Notes: generated by a model not told the origin, from the letters alone. Positions 9,620 to 22,400 are shown, counted from the stretch's first letter. The stretch: DNA of 64,000 nt from Entonaema liquescens (GCA_902805475.1 CADCSX010000007.1:1798001-1862000), one strand, 5' to 3'. Program-made: numbers and translations.

Positions 9620-10718
9620 ATGAAAGCGATCAAATACTTCACCATTTTCGTTCTCTCCTGCTTGCAGGGTCTGTCCCTCGCCGACGATGCATCTACACAC
9701 GAGATGTTTAGCAACGTGGCGTGCCCGTGGTATTATCTCCGCCAGAACTATAGAGATCCCAACGACGTTAACGGCGCTTTTACCATCGAGCTCGTCGCCA
9801 CATGCAGTACAACTCCCGGGGCGGAATGGAAGACGAGCTATCTGGCTCTAAACAGGTAAGCCCCTAGCTCCCGAAACTTCATCACTTGACTATGAGATTC
9901 TTATCACCTAATACTTTATAACTTGATTATGGCCCCGAGGGTTCCTGCTAACGGTCACTTTTTTACTTCCATGTAGGTGTTTATGGAATCACAACGGAAT
10001 CCTTGAGATCGCTAAGCCGGACAGTCCGCCCGTAGGGGGTTTCTCCAATACGTGCCGGAACTGCGGTCTCATGGACATCGGGCCTCACGCCAACGCCCCC
10101 AATGACTCGAAAGCCGTTATAGCCTGCGAGTGCAACCCCGAGGACACGAAATCGCCGGCGAAATCTACGTCTTTCCAGTTTGGTAAGTCTTTACTCCTTC
10201 TGCCGACGCTCATATTTAGTTAGTTAGTTAGTTAGGTAATAAGTGTTGTCTAACCAACCCCCCCTTTCTTACCAACCACAGACGAGGTAATCTGGGTCGA
10301 CGGGAACAGCGTGCTAGGCTGCCAAGGCCACACGGGGGAAATCGTCCCGTACTCCAACACCAGCACGCCCAAGATGGTGCCGCCGAACCTCGCCGCCCTA
10401 GTGTCGTCCGCCGCCACGCCCAAGACGATCACGAACACGGCGACGTCGACCGTCGTACACAACAACACGGTGACGTCTACGGTCGTGCACAACAACACCA
10501 TTACTACCACCGCCATGGTCACGAATAACCTCACCGTCACAGATACCGCCGTCGCCACGCTCGTTAGCACCGTCGAGCCCTCTTGCCCCTCGCAGGCCCC
10601 GACCACGGTTACCAAGAAGAAGAAGGCGGCGACGGTGACTGTTACGACGACCTCGGTCAGTACCAGTGTTATCAAGATTCTGGTTGGGACTTCGGCCGGG
10701 CCTGGGCCTACACCTTAA
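9620..10718 (+). CDS. Secreted CVNH-domain lectin-like protein with Thr/Val tail (copy 2)
   Basis: Exons 9620-9855, 9977-10182 and 10282-10718 encode 292 residues, the same length as copy 1. The introns (121 and 99 nt) sit at the same positions and phases as in copy 1: after the LDLDK/LALNR block and just before the VWVD/IWVD block. The signal peptide is YFTIFVLSCLQGLSLA. CVNH hallmarks are IELVATC, LALNRCLWNHNGIL, FSNTCRNCGL, ACECNPED, and VIWVDGNSVLGC. The tail starts near residue 165 and contains two tandem copies of TSTVVHNNT, an N-glycosylated Thr/Val repeat, then the conserved SCPSQAPTTVTKKKK segment. Sequence divergence from copy 1 is large although the architecture is fixed, suggesting an old or fast-evolving duplication. 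Confidence 0.85.
10216..10237. repeat. (TTAG)n microsatellite in CVNH copy 2 intron 2
   Basis: Five TTAG units lie inside the second intron, between its donor at 10183 and the acceptor at 10281. The same unit forms a longer array at 58438-58470. Confidence 0.6.
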
Positions 10719-11148
10719 GATCGTTGTGGAGCGGGAGGCGTTTCACACTGCCGGCCCTGGTTCGTAGATTGGGAAGCAGCATCTGGCTGTATGCGTTAAC
10801 GTAGCTCAGGATGGGAGAGATGGATGGAGTAAGTCGTCGCTGTATTGGGAGACCTGGCGTTTTAGTAGCTTCTCGTCGTCAGCGTATTGGGTTATCCGCA
10901 GCATACCCCAGGCTTGGATTCGTAGCCAGCGGCCAGCTCTGTTTTGGCGATTATCATAGTAACCTTTATATAGGGTTCTGATATCATACATATTTTTTAT
11001 TTATCTATTTATGTAGCTGGATCTTGGTATGTGAAGTGTCTAGATTCCTCACTATATACCCTAATTAACGGGACTTAACGAGCAAAGCTCCCTCGTGACT
11101 CTACGACAGGCCTTGGGGCGACGAATTAACATTGATTGTATCAAGTAT
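10719..11148. other. Convergent 3' spacer, CVNH copy 2 / TPT1
   Basis: This lies between two converging stop codons. No ORF, repeat or structured element was recognised; it should hold both 3' UTRs and terminators. Confidence 0.4.
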
Positions 11149-12248
11149 TCACTCAGCCTGCCCCCGTCCTCTCCCCCTTCCCCCTCTCCGTCCCCCTCGC
11201 CCTCCTCTTCCCGCCCCTCCGCCCCCTCTCCCCTTCCCCGCCGGCGGCCTCGCCGCAACACCCGGCGGAAGATCAGCCACCTTCTCGCCGTCCTTCCACA
11301 GGACGCCCACGCCCTGCTTGCGGCCTCTCACCTCCTTGATATACTTCAGCGGGACCAGGCCGTCTTCATTGCCCTCCGTCAGCACGACCCCGTTCGTGCT
11401 AATCCACCACTTGATCCCGCTGTCCTCCCTGAGACATTTCTCCACGTCCGCGAACACGAGCAACTCCGCGTCAGACCGCATGCCACTCACAACCTCACTT
11501 CGCTCCCCTGCATCAACACCCTCGCCGTCCTCGGGCAACAGCCCCGTCCCAAAGTGCACGTGCTGCCTGCCCATGCGTCTCAAACCGCCGGACGCCACGA
11601 TCGCGGGCCAGAAGGCGAAGTAGGTGCCGTGGACGACGATGGGCGGCACATTAGCTGCGTCGAGGGAGATTGGGGTGTGCAGGGCCTCGGCGGCGAGCGC
11701 AATGCTGTGGCCCTGGTTCGCGCGGATAAGCCACGCTGCCGGGTCCGCCGGGTCCGCGGACGGGTCCTTAGGTTTCATGGCGAAGCGCTGCTTGGCGTTA
11801 TCCGCGACCGAGGACCGGATCTCGTCCAACGTCGGGTTGAGGGAGCGGAGGCGCGGCCATTGAAGCTGCGGCTGGTGTTAGTGGGGGAAGGAGGCTTATC
11901 TTTTCGTTAAAAAAAAGGGGTATTCCATCCATCTTCAATTCTTGGGTTGATATAGGGGTATCTATCATAAGGCCAAAAGAAAAAGGAGAAGAAAGGAGTA
12001 GAACTTACTACTCTATCCAGCGGCGCATATCCCTCCGCATCAAGCTTTATCCCCGCGTTCTCGGCCTGATGCCGGAGCAGCGACGACAGCGCCTTCGAGA
12101 TCAACATCTCGCGGTCTTGGCCCTTTCCACCACCACCACCACCACCACCTCTTCCGCCACCGCGTCGATCCTGTCCTCCTCTGCCTTTGCCTCTGAGCGC
12201 CGTGTTCTCCATCCTCTCGGCGGTGTCTGCGAACTCGTCGTCCGCCAT
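11149..12248 (-). CDS. TPT1: tRNA 2'-phosphotransferase Tpt1 with RGG-rich ends
   Basis: Exon 1 (12248-12009) and exon 2 (11865-11149), separated by a 143-nt GTAAGT...CAG intron, encode 318 residues. Tpt1 moves the splice-junction 2'-phosphate of tRNA to NAD+, the last step of fungal tRNA splicing. Family blocks are present in order: ISKALSSLLRHQAE, KQRFAMK, WLIRANQGHSI, VVHGTYFAFWPAI, GLRRMGRQHVHF, SGMRSDAELLVF and NGVVLTEGNEDGLVP. They include the conserved Arg-His and distal Arg residues of the active site. Unusually, Gly/Arg-rich RGG stretches flank both ends (about residues 18-45 and the last 30). The frame is open 35 codons further upstream to 12353 with a basic, Ser-poor extension, so a longer, possibly mitochondrial, form cannot be excluded. 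GC content is clearly higher than in neighbouring genes. Confidence 0.93.
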
Positions 12249-13910
12249 CTCTGACCAGCGATTCCCTTTCCTTTTGCCCAAGTAGTTACTTCTAGTATGG
12301 AAAGCGTGCACTGCCGGTGATGTTGGTATAAGCCGGCCCTTAAGGATGCGCAATGCTAGGTAGCAGCGGAAGGGAAGCCGCTTGACTAATGAGAAACTGG
12401 TTAAAGCCAGAGTTTCGGCTGCAATAGTTTTATTTGGTGTGAATAATTATGAGAATATGCGAATGAGTGAGCGTAAAGTTAGGTTGGATGAATTTTGGAG
12501 GCCTTTACTAAGAACCTAGTGAGGTGAGACTCTTTCTTTCACCACTTTAAGTAGGCTGAAATTGGGGTCGTGATTGCTCTCTTGCTAATTGCTAGTGTTA
12601 GTACCAGTGTAACGGGATCAAGTTGTGGTTGCTGGTAAACTTTTGAAGTCAATGAATTAGGTAAATGCCTAAGGTACTTAAGATCCACCCTTCGGCCTGA
12701 GTCAGTGAAATGAATTTTTAGAAAACGTCATGCCAATACCACCACCGACGCTTATACTGTACTCTTAGGTATAACGATTTACCCGTTTTCTCACCCAAAT
12801 TTGTAAAGATCTGGAAACTGAACGAAATTATATGCAACGCGAATTTCTATTTCAATAAGATGTAACAAGACAATGGAATCGAAAACCTGGGAAAATACAT
12901 CTATTGTCTCAGTTAATAATAAAATATTGACATTGTTCAAGTGAGTAGTAAGTAGTACCTTTGAGAAGTTTGATGTGTTTTGATTGGGATGCCATTTGAC
13001 TTCTAGCACTTTACACCAAGATAAATATATCAAAAGTATTAGAATCATAACTGCATTCACGATTGAGGCAATAATGTTCATGTCTTTCTTATCTTGTTAT
13101 TGTTAAAATCCTGGATAAACTCTATCAATGATAAAGAAGCGGCTTCGAAGCATCGGCATATACACAATTTAGCTCATGTTAAGCCTAGCCGTTACTCATA
13201 TCAAGGAGAAAACCACACAATCCGCAATAGACCATTAAGAAGGAATAAACTTTTATATGCTCATCGCAAAAACTAAGTATTCATACATTATCCGCCCTTG
13301 TTTGTCTGGCGACCTTATTTACATAGTACATCGGTATTCGCTTTACCGGCCACGCAAAAACCCCCCTCCAAGCTCGCCTCCCAAGCACCTACAATGGTAT
13401 CAAGGCTTTCCCTTTTCTGCCCGCAAAGTCCGGCCCCGTCCGGCAAACCTAGCCTCCCAAACAAAGGACCCTTTTAGAGCAGCTGCTCCATGTGTAATAT
13501 AGTTGGTTTGATTTCCCTAATCGCCTGTGGGATCCACTGGGTAATGGAAGAGTCCCGGTTCCCCCTTTTTCCCGGGCCGCTCCGAGCCGATCCAAGCCCA
13601 TGTTCTTTCCACGACCTTTTTTTCGGTGTCTTGTTCCCAAATAATGTTGACTGATATACACGGAATAACGCTAGCCGCCGCTCGTCTTCGGCAACGGCAA
13701 CTCAAAAAAAAAAAAGAAAATCGTAAAACTTGTCGCAGAGACGGGGGGGTATTATAAGAAATAGAAAAAAAGAAAAATCCCGTAAAAGGGGTGAAAACAA
13801 TATAAAAAAAACATCTAGCTATGCAGAATTCATGCTTATGGAAAAATTTGCCTTTGCCCGAATGACAGTCTATTGTTACATTGTCATGAGCGTATCAAGT
13901 CGTTACGGCA
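12249..13910. other. Gene-free spacer
   Basis: No gene is supported. The first part should hold the TPT1 promoter and the end the 3' region of the large minus-strand gene. A-rich runs near 13700-13810 and scattered short ORFs have no family resemblance. Confidence 0.4.
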
Positions 13911-16900
13911 TTATCGGTAGCTCCCCGACGCGGGAGAGCTCGTGGCAATCATACTTGCACGATTTGTTCGTTTATCCATACTTCCAGCTCGAGAAATAGA
14001 AAATTGCCGTTGCGGTCGATCTTCGACCGATTTTTCCACATTGTACGTTTCGCGATCCGGAGTCGATCGGTCGAAATACCGACGGGCTGTACTGGCAAAC
14101 CCAGACGTCGACGCAGGGATCACTAATCTGCTGCTGAGTGCGGATGCTAGTCGTCTTCTAGGTAGAGCCGACGTCGCTAAAGGTTCGGGTTCTTTCGTAG
14201 GTGGTGGTAATTGCGATGCGTACTCGCGCGTTCCAGATCGATGCCCGTGGACTTCCGTGATAGCGCGGGATGGCGCACGGAATTGGCTTTCATCATCATC
14301 GCGATTTATCGTCCCTCGGCGGGCTCGTGTCAACGTGGGCTTGCGATCAGACAGATCCTCAGGTTCTTCTGTAGTAGCACGCCGAGTCCTAAGTAGTGAG
14401 GATTGTGATGACTTGCGCGCCTCGTCCGGCTCTTCTGAGCCGGCACGGCGGTTACGAGATATCAATAACGAAGTCTTCCGGCCCGGACCATTCATCGTAG
14501 TTTCAGTTGGAGTTGCGGGAGTCGTCGAACTATACCGTGGAGTCGGTAACGCAGTCGATAAAAAGGTAGACCCCAGTGTACTATTCCGTCGGTCTTCGAT
14601 ATTTCGCCTCTCTTCGAAACGAGGTATGGTTCTCGGACTAGTATTAACGGCGAGGTTGCGATCCGCAACACTTTGCCGCCTTTGGGAAGCTATCCCTTGG
14701 AACTTTGTGATGGTAGGGCTTGCTAATAGAGGATTCTCTGGGGTTGGCGGAGCTACTTGCTGCTGCGGCGGCGGCGGCGGCGGCTTCGTCTTTGCTGCCC
14801 CTTCACTTAGCGCGAGGCATAATTCAGTGAGACTACGGCAGATACTATCTGCTTTTCGTCTTAGTTGGCGGTCTGTAATAGTAGTGCCACTACCAATACT
14901 ACTTGCGCCGCTCGCAATAGGCCCTGGCTGACCAGCGGTACCCATCATTATTGAAAGTGCCAATGCATCGTTAGCTGCCGTCTCAAGTGCTTCAAAGACT
15001 TCCGCACTAAGAAAGTCCTTGGATTTAGTTAGAGCTGAATGTAGTAGCGGGTGGCCTTCCTTCTGTGCATTGTTTGCTTCGGATGTCTGTGCGGCGCCTC
15101 CTGAACCGCGCTTCGGTGAGGCTGATAAAGTTGTTGCGTTAGTGTGGGCAGTTGGAGGTCGTTCGTCGGACGCCCGTGAGATAGCCGCACCCGAGGTTGG
15201 AGGCAGCTTGCCAGTTAACTCAAGGCGGTGGATGCGAGACTTGAGGTCATCGAGCTCATCCCATACTGTAGAAGGAGCGGCAGTTGATGTCGTCGAATTG
15301 GTTCCTTCGACACCATGGTTTGCATCATCTGTTTGGGTATCCTGCTTTTGGGATTCTGCTGGTTTTGGTACTAATGGTGAAGAGTTATAAGTGCGAGGGT
15401 GGCTGTAGTTAACATTGGATTGTTTGAGCGAGGACATGCGAGATGGGAGAGCACTGCCGCTGTCGACGGACGCTTGTCTTTTTCGACTGTAAGCAGATCC
15501 TTGGTCGGAAGGGAATGCTAAAGATCGGGGTGTTAATGGAGAACCACGAAGAGCGCTGCCGCTCCTAGGCTTTGTTTCGTCGGCTTTATCTCTAGGTACC
15601 CCTTTGAATGTTATCGTACGCGGTAATTTCTCCCCTGATTGATCATCACCAAAACCTCGAGACCGAGAGGACTCCTGATCCGATAAGCGCCGAGACATTT
15701 GAGGAGGGGACGCTGGGTGGAATGACGTTGAGATGCCTACAGAAAGAGGCCGTCGGCTACTTCGTGAGACTCGCGACTATACGCGACGTTAGTTTAAGGT
15801 CGAAATGGATGATCGAAACATAAAAGGTTAATATGATCAAATATAAAAGGGGTCAGAGTTCCTATAGATCGGGTGGCATAGTCCTACTAAAACGAAAACG
15901 AAAATCTTTTGAGGGTGCTATGATCGCGTGGCTGCGCTGACACAGACGCATTTTCTGAAACAATTCGAGCAACAAAGAAATAGGTCAGCTTACCAGGGCG
16001 CTTTGATTATCCGAATAGTTCCCGTTAGACTCAACGCCGCGACGGGACGAATCTTCACGTGCGATTTTAAGAAACAGATCGCCATTTTCATCGCCATCCG
16101 GGCGATCTCCTGCTGAGTCGGGTGGTGTTATCTGTGATGCATCGTCAAAACGTCTTCCCTCCAGCGCACGCAAAGTTCTATCGCGGTGATTTGAGTCGCC
16201 ATAATCATCGCTTCCCTCATAGCCGCGCATCGAACGGAGATTCATATCGAGAACAAGACTTCGTCGTTCGCCAGAAGATCGAAATGATCGAATTGGTGGA
16301 ATTGATGTTGTACCGCCCGAACTGGTAGAGTTTGCGGGTGGCTTATAGGATACGGGTGGTCGTCTTACTACGGAATTTCTCCTGTCATCGGCCGCAGTTC
16401 TTTGAACGGTCTTTGGTAGTATGAGTTCTCGTTGCCACTGCGCTCCTTCTTTGCTCGTTTCTTCTTTTGTAGGTGCACTTTCACTGTCGTTGGATGCATG
16501 CATTCGATGCCCAAGCGAAGTTTCGTTTTCCGAGTCGCCAGAAAAAGGCGCGCGTCTATGTCGCGATTGTACAATTACGACCGCGTCCTTCGGATCCGTA
16601 GGCGACTTTGCGCTAATTGTATTGCGCGTGCGCTTATGAGTAGCAGTAGCAGTAGAATCTAGAGAAGCAGAGCGCTTTGCATTGATAGATGATGTCGATG
16701 TGGCGGTCGATTGGGCGGCGGGGGTCTGGAACGTGGATGCCCGAGACCTTGAGGGACTTAAATTTTCTACAGGCAATTGTTCAGGTGAGACAGGTCTAAT
16801 AGTGTTACTATTGTTGTGCTGCTGATGCGCTGTCAGCGGGGATATTTCCTGCGCCGTATTTGGCTGTGTTTCGGTGTGCTGATCCGGATCGGGCGAGACA

Positions 16901-17343
16901 GGCGAAGGCGGAATGTGGTGAGACTGTAATAGCGAGGGGATTGTAATACGTTCTCTTTTTAGATCAGCAAAGCGAAAAGTAGGGAGTTTCGAGGAACTGT
17001 TGCTTTGTCGGTGTGCATGGAAATTGTTATGTTTAATCGGTGTTGGAGGTGCTGTAATTGTTGTTGTGGTTGTTATGGTAGTGCTGTTAGCGGAGTTGGT
17101 CGCGGTTGTGGTTGTGTTTGGAGATAAAAGGGAGGATTCGGATGGGTCCGTTGTTGCTGTAACTGGAAGCGCATAAATTATTAGCGATCGTTCCCTACTG
17201 AAAGTTGCAGCGCTGCACAAAAAAAAAAATACTACCATTGCGATTACCGCTAACAAAACGCGGAGAAGGATTAGAGGCAGCCGCTGCCTCTCCGGAATCC
17301 ATTTTTGTTCCAATTTCTCCTTATTCCTTTTTTTAAAACACAA
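13911..17343 (-). CDS. Large Pezizomycotina-specific low-complexity protein with conserved coiled core
   Basis: Two long open frames are one gene. Exon 1 (17343-15994) ends at NQSAL before a GTAAGC donor; exon 2 starts at 15776 (SRVSRSSRRPLSVGIS) and ends at 13911. The 217-nt intron is phase 0 with a CTAAC branch site. The product is 1071 residues, mostly Ser/Thr/Arg-rich and likely disordered. Conserved-looking blocks are SVVRRPPVSYKPPANSTS, RRSLVLDMN, RTLRALEGRR, ITPPDSAGD, GDLFLKIARED, FHPASPPQMSRRLSDQE, and the short coiled core STVWDELDDLKSRIHRLELT (followed by GKLPPTSG). From memory the core occurs in fungal proteins automatically named 'LPXTG-motif cell wall anchor domain', a label that is probably meaningless here. 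Function is unknown. The start is uncertain: an apparent N-terminal membrane segment (residues 22-45) overlaps a T-run followed by GTGCAG, which could be a splice acceptor of an upstream exon. Confidence 0.75.
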
Positions 17344-19146
17344 CTTCTCAAACCTTAGCAGTTGATGCTGTTACTCGTCAAGCAGGGTCAGCAAATGCGC
17401 TAGTTCAACTTCAGACTTGCAAGGGCTTCGAACAATGGTGTTTCTTGCATAAATAACAAAACGATAACCTCCATGGATTATGTCGACAGCCGCTGTACAC
17501 CTCGGAAACTGCCTATTGGCGTGATACGCGAGAAGATCACGGGCAAAAGAAAAAGGCAAGAAAAGGAATTAAAGAAATACTATGTTGTTTGTAAATGAGC
17601 GACTTGTGGTAAAAAGATGACCGAGATTTGACTCTCGTGCTAAACTCTCAGGAGAAATTCATCAGTTGAATCGGGATCCTCGATCATATTGAGATTTGGG
17701 CCAGGACAGGGAGAGAGAGGCAGAGAGAGTAGCAGCCCGAGAGTACCAAGTCTTGTGCCGGGGTAATGGGAAGGATAAGGATAGTATGGATGTGACCCAT
17801 CGGAAGCCGACCCCATTAACGAACTAGTAACGTACTTTTACCTATATCCCTCTTGTTGGTGCTCAGGTGCTTTGATCACTTTTTCTTCGATCGCTCCCTT
17901 CTCCTGTCCCGACTCGGGCTAGGGTATACTACTAGGCCGGAGACGTGTACAGAGTCGACTCGTAGGTATTCGGAATCATTAACAAGATTGACCTTGTTCG
18001 TGAGTGAATCCCAAATCGCTAACAACCCGGCAGGATATGGGACACCATGCGTGGTAACCGAGTGCCACTCATGTGCATGGGTGATCTAATATACGGGGTC
18101 CGTGAGTTTGGGATGGTACTACGTATTGTAATGTATCGTCCACATACAATACGCCAATATGAAATACTTATTAGTATTCCAGTATTCGGGTCCGTCTGTG
18201 CTGCCCTTGGTGATCTCCAACGAAAGGATCTGCAGGGTGTAACTAGAAAACTAGTCCCATTCAGGGGCTTCTCTTAATGAAATCCGCTTACACATACGGC
18301 TCGTAGATGAGGAACGGCTGCGCTAAGCGGTGGATTCTTTTTTTTTCTTTTCCTATCTTAGAGTAGATGAATGCCTCACGGAGAATATTTATAAGTTCTC
18401 TTTACTTGTTAAGTAGAAACAAAGTTAGCGGTGTGCGTGGAATGCTCGATGACCATCTGAAGCTTGCAGTAGTTCGTGTTAGAATAAAATTCAGCGAGCT
18501 CGGCGAAAAAATACCAATCATCGCTGACAGTGGGGGATGCGGTAGGTTTCTGCAGGTTTGCTGCAACCAACCAAGAATGCCAATTGCTATCTCAGGAGGC
18601 TGGGGCCACTGAGATTCAGAGTGCGCTTTGTCTTCGTCTTAAGCTTCTAAGACTAGCCTCGTCGGGATAGTTAAGGATCAGTTAGACAGGGAAACGTGCA
18701 ACAACCTTAGCTATAATATTCCATCACTCTAGTACTATGTAGGTATAATCAGGGGCGGTTGTTGCCCACATCGCGACGGGATTTTTTAGTCGTGATCAAG
18801 ATGAGTTGAAGTCAAGTCATGTACTAAAGAATTCGCTTCACTACCTACCTAACCCATACAGTATGCGCATACCTGAGAGACGCCGTCGTAAATCTTTACC
18901 ATATTATATTGCGCCCAGTGTGAAAATAAAACACACTACAAGAATTTATACCAACCTAGGTAAGTTAATATACTAGCGACGGCTTTTCGCCTTGGTCAAG
19001 TTTAACTTCCGACTGGTTGGTTATCCCATCTCCCATCTCCCATCTCTCATCTCTGGTGACGACTGAGACTTGGGGCGCCAACTCCATTCAACCTAAGACA
19101 TGATAGGGCGTGCCAGGTGTGCTAGACTTTGTACAGTACATGGAAC

Positions 19147-19170
19147 ACGGCAGCACGGCAGCACGGCAGC
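19147..19170. repeat. (ACGGCAGC)3 short tandem repeat
   Basis: Three exact copies of an 8-base unit lie in non-coding sequence. The unit length is not a multiple of three, consistent with a non-coding location. Confidence 0.7.
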
Positions 19171-19388
19171 ATGGGAATATGGAGATAGTGACGTTAAATT
19201 TTACCTTGCGGAGTTCCTGCAAGAAATTGTCAGGCGGCTCCTCGATGAGCCTGTCATACCCCCTGAATATCTGCACGGTCCAAGATAATTACCAAAATTT
19301 GACGGACGAATGTCGTTGATATTAAACTGTATTGGCTGCTGACGGGCCGCAGTGTTGTGCTGTGCATTGCATCTCGTGCTGATAAGCA

Positions 19389-19416
19389 CTAATAACTAAT
19401 AACTAATAACTAATAA
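19389..19416. repeat. (CTAATAA)4 short tandem repeat
   Basis: Four exact copies of a 7-base unit lie in AT-rich intergenic sequence. Confidence 0.7.
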
Positions 19417-22400
19417 CATCTGAAGGCGGTCGAGATGCAAGGAATGACCTCGTGGACTGCTGCGGGGTCAAACTGTGTGCACACTGTAATAAATACTTAT
19501 ATCTTTATCTACAGTGTTTAAATGGGATATTGTTAATTATATATACTGTATGGAAACTATTGGTGACGAAACTTCCATCTTCTGGTCAACTTTCTATACT
19601 TGCACTTGGCACTGGCTTCCCTCGACCAGTCCTAAAAGTTCGCTAAGGTAGCACAAGGTTCCCAGATATCGGGTACTCACAATTTCAATAACAGTATTAA
19701 TCAGTAATATAAGATAGTGCGCAAAGGGATTCTACATAGTAGGTCAATTTGCGAAAAAGTCGATCACATTCGTTTGCAGCGGGAAGTCACAGGGATCCCC
19801 CGGGCTTTTCAATCGCAAACCGCAATGGCGTGCACCCGCAAGCGGAAATACCAGGGCTTCAACCCCTTAGCCTGAAGAAGATCAAACGCTTAGCTAAGGT
19901 CGTCGAGGTCCGTGGTAGCACGAGCGTAACCCATCTAATCAAACTTTGCTCACGATCTGATATGTTTCAGGACCATACAAAAACTTGAGCCTCAGACATC
20001 CCTTCTTCTTCTTCTCATCTTTCTACGTATGGACGGGTGAAACTTTTAACATTATAACTAACCTAACTCATATAACTACCTTACCTAGACCTTCAAGGTT
20101 ATTAGCCAAGTAATATAGTGTTGTATCTCACTAATGTCATCAACCTTGCAATGGTTTATATATAATACTACCACAGAATCATTAAATGACAGACAGGGTC
20201 TTCCGTTTGCTAGCCAATTTACATGAAGAATCAAGGAGAGAGTCAATGTTGGAGAGGTATGTGTCAATTCGAATCTATAACTTATTAAATAAAGCAAGTC
20301 CCCGACTCAACCAACTACTGTGTTATTCTCTTGTTCGTCCAGGAATAAAAAGGAAACTTGCCTCCTAAAACGACCAAGACGGAAACCATCCCGACCCCAT
20401 CCCATCGCTTCCGTGTTGCAGTTATCATCTTAGCCCTTCCAGTGTTGGAACCGGGCGTGTAAGTAACAGTAACATATGTTGCTATCTGGTATATATGTGT
20501 CTTACCTACTACCTAGACAGCAATCATTACATCTACAGAAGTACCGTTTCTCCTCGATTACAAGATGACAGCTACCTTAGAGTGAACCGGAGAGCTAGTC
20601 AAGTCCCGACTTGACTATCTATGCGCCTCCCATCTATGGAAGGCCTATTCACCTGCAGGTGTGGATGTTAGATGTTAAGGTAGTATGATCCAAACAAGTG
20701 ATAATATATCAACTCCAAAGCACGTAAACGGCGAGCCTAGTTGAGACGATATCACTTTTATATAGGTAGTTATAAGCTCCTTGTCATTCATGTCTCGGTG
20801 GCCCGTGGATTTAACAAGCGCCAAATCATTAACATCATCATTAAGTAGGTAGACACGTAATACCCATTCCAGCATAACATAGCAAGACATATATTCAGCC
20901 GGGTAACAGGAGGTATTCATAATATGAACCCGCCATTAGGAAATGGGAACTCGTAACCTATGAGCCGAATGGTGATGATGAATACGTTCCCGTCTATTGG
21001 ACATGCAAGGTTGTCTCAGATGCTGGAACTCTCTAAGATATCCTTACAACGTTGCTCCCGAAGCGCATCTATGGCGCGAAAGACGGTTGGAGCACCGTAG
21101 TTGAGCCAGTGTGTTGCCTAACGAAAACCTATGGGCCAACTGAAATATAGCAAGAGTCATGAGCTGTGATGATGGGTCATCAGCGATTCCCAAGAGCCAC
21201 AACTATCATCATAAGAGCAAGACCCTTCTTGAATCATTTAGATCCTTCACACGGAAAGAAATCTACACTTTATTCTAATTTAGGATCTATGGATATATTT
21301 TTACTCTTTACTAAAACCGTGTATCTGTGGTGACTGGATCGTAATGGGCGTAGACGAAACTCGAAGATGTAAGTTAAATATATATACATACGCCGCATCT
21401 CGTAAGCGCATCTTCCTAATACCCGCTTGTGATGGAATCACAGTTCCAACTGCATACTAAGCTTCGGGAACTAATGTATATGCTGAATGAGCTTCGGCCA
21501 GTCATGCTTCCTTTTAACGAAATAAGGTCAAGGTTCTGACGTGTTGCTGACGTTAAAGATCAAATAATCCCATCTCCAGGATTTTGATAACGCCATGGGT
21601 AAGAGGTGAGGGATGGCACGGCAACAAGAAGGATTAGGTTTAAACGCCGTGTAAACAAACGCTCTAGCGCCACGGGAAACAGGACCGCACGGGAAGCATG
21701 TGCAACAAGAGTCAACGTCCGTTTATTGTATCCACTGGCGAAAGAAGTTCATACACGGAGGTTTCAGGTCTACGTTAGTTTAAAATAGTAGTAATAGTAC
21801 CTAAACGCCAGCACCTTAGCTGGCCGTCGACTAGGGTTTCAGTGCTACAGCAGCCCACCGTTAGATCTCCAGATCTCGTAGATCATCTTTAAGCACGAGG
21901 TGGTATCGTAACCAAATCCCCAATAAGAACAATACGAAATAATACAGTAAAAAGAAAACATGCAATATAAGGATTGGATGAGACTATCTTTCACGGAATC
22001 TTCATGTATCCCGTTATATTATAATATCAGGTCCAATCTGGGTATTGGTAACAAAAGCAACCAATACTTCGGTAATGCGCCTGTAGACTAAGTACCTAAC
22101 CTATTATTCAAAATATCGTACCTATCAGATGGACATATCGCATATATGTGTGAGGCTCTGTTCCGTACGTATCGGCGATAGGTGAAAGACCTCTATGCGA
22201 CCGTTCGGTGAACCGAGCATTCTAAGCAAGCGGTCCTAGTTATTCTGGGGAATAACTACCATATATTCCATACTAACCCAGGTATATATGCATAAACGCT
22301 CACATCCCATCCAGTAAACTTGACCATTTAGATATTTTACATTTCATCAATAAATTGTCCACGTGTCTCGAGAGGGTATGAAAGAATTCTCGAACTGCTT

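Noticed and set aside
11095..11910. 271-codon plus-strand ORF opposite TPT1
   Set aside because: GC-rich antisense shadow; the minus-strand protein matches all Tpt1 blocks.
13942..14931. 329-codon plus-strand ORF opposite the large low-complexity gene
   Set aside because: Antisense shadow without motifs; the minus-strand frame continues through a consistent splice into conserved-looking sequence.
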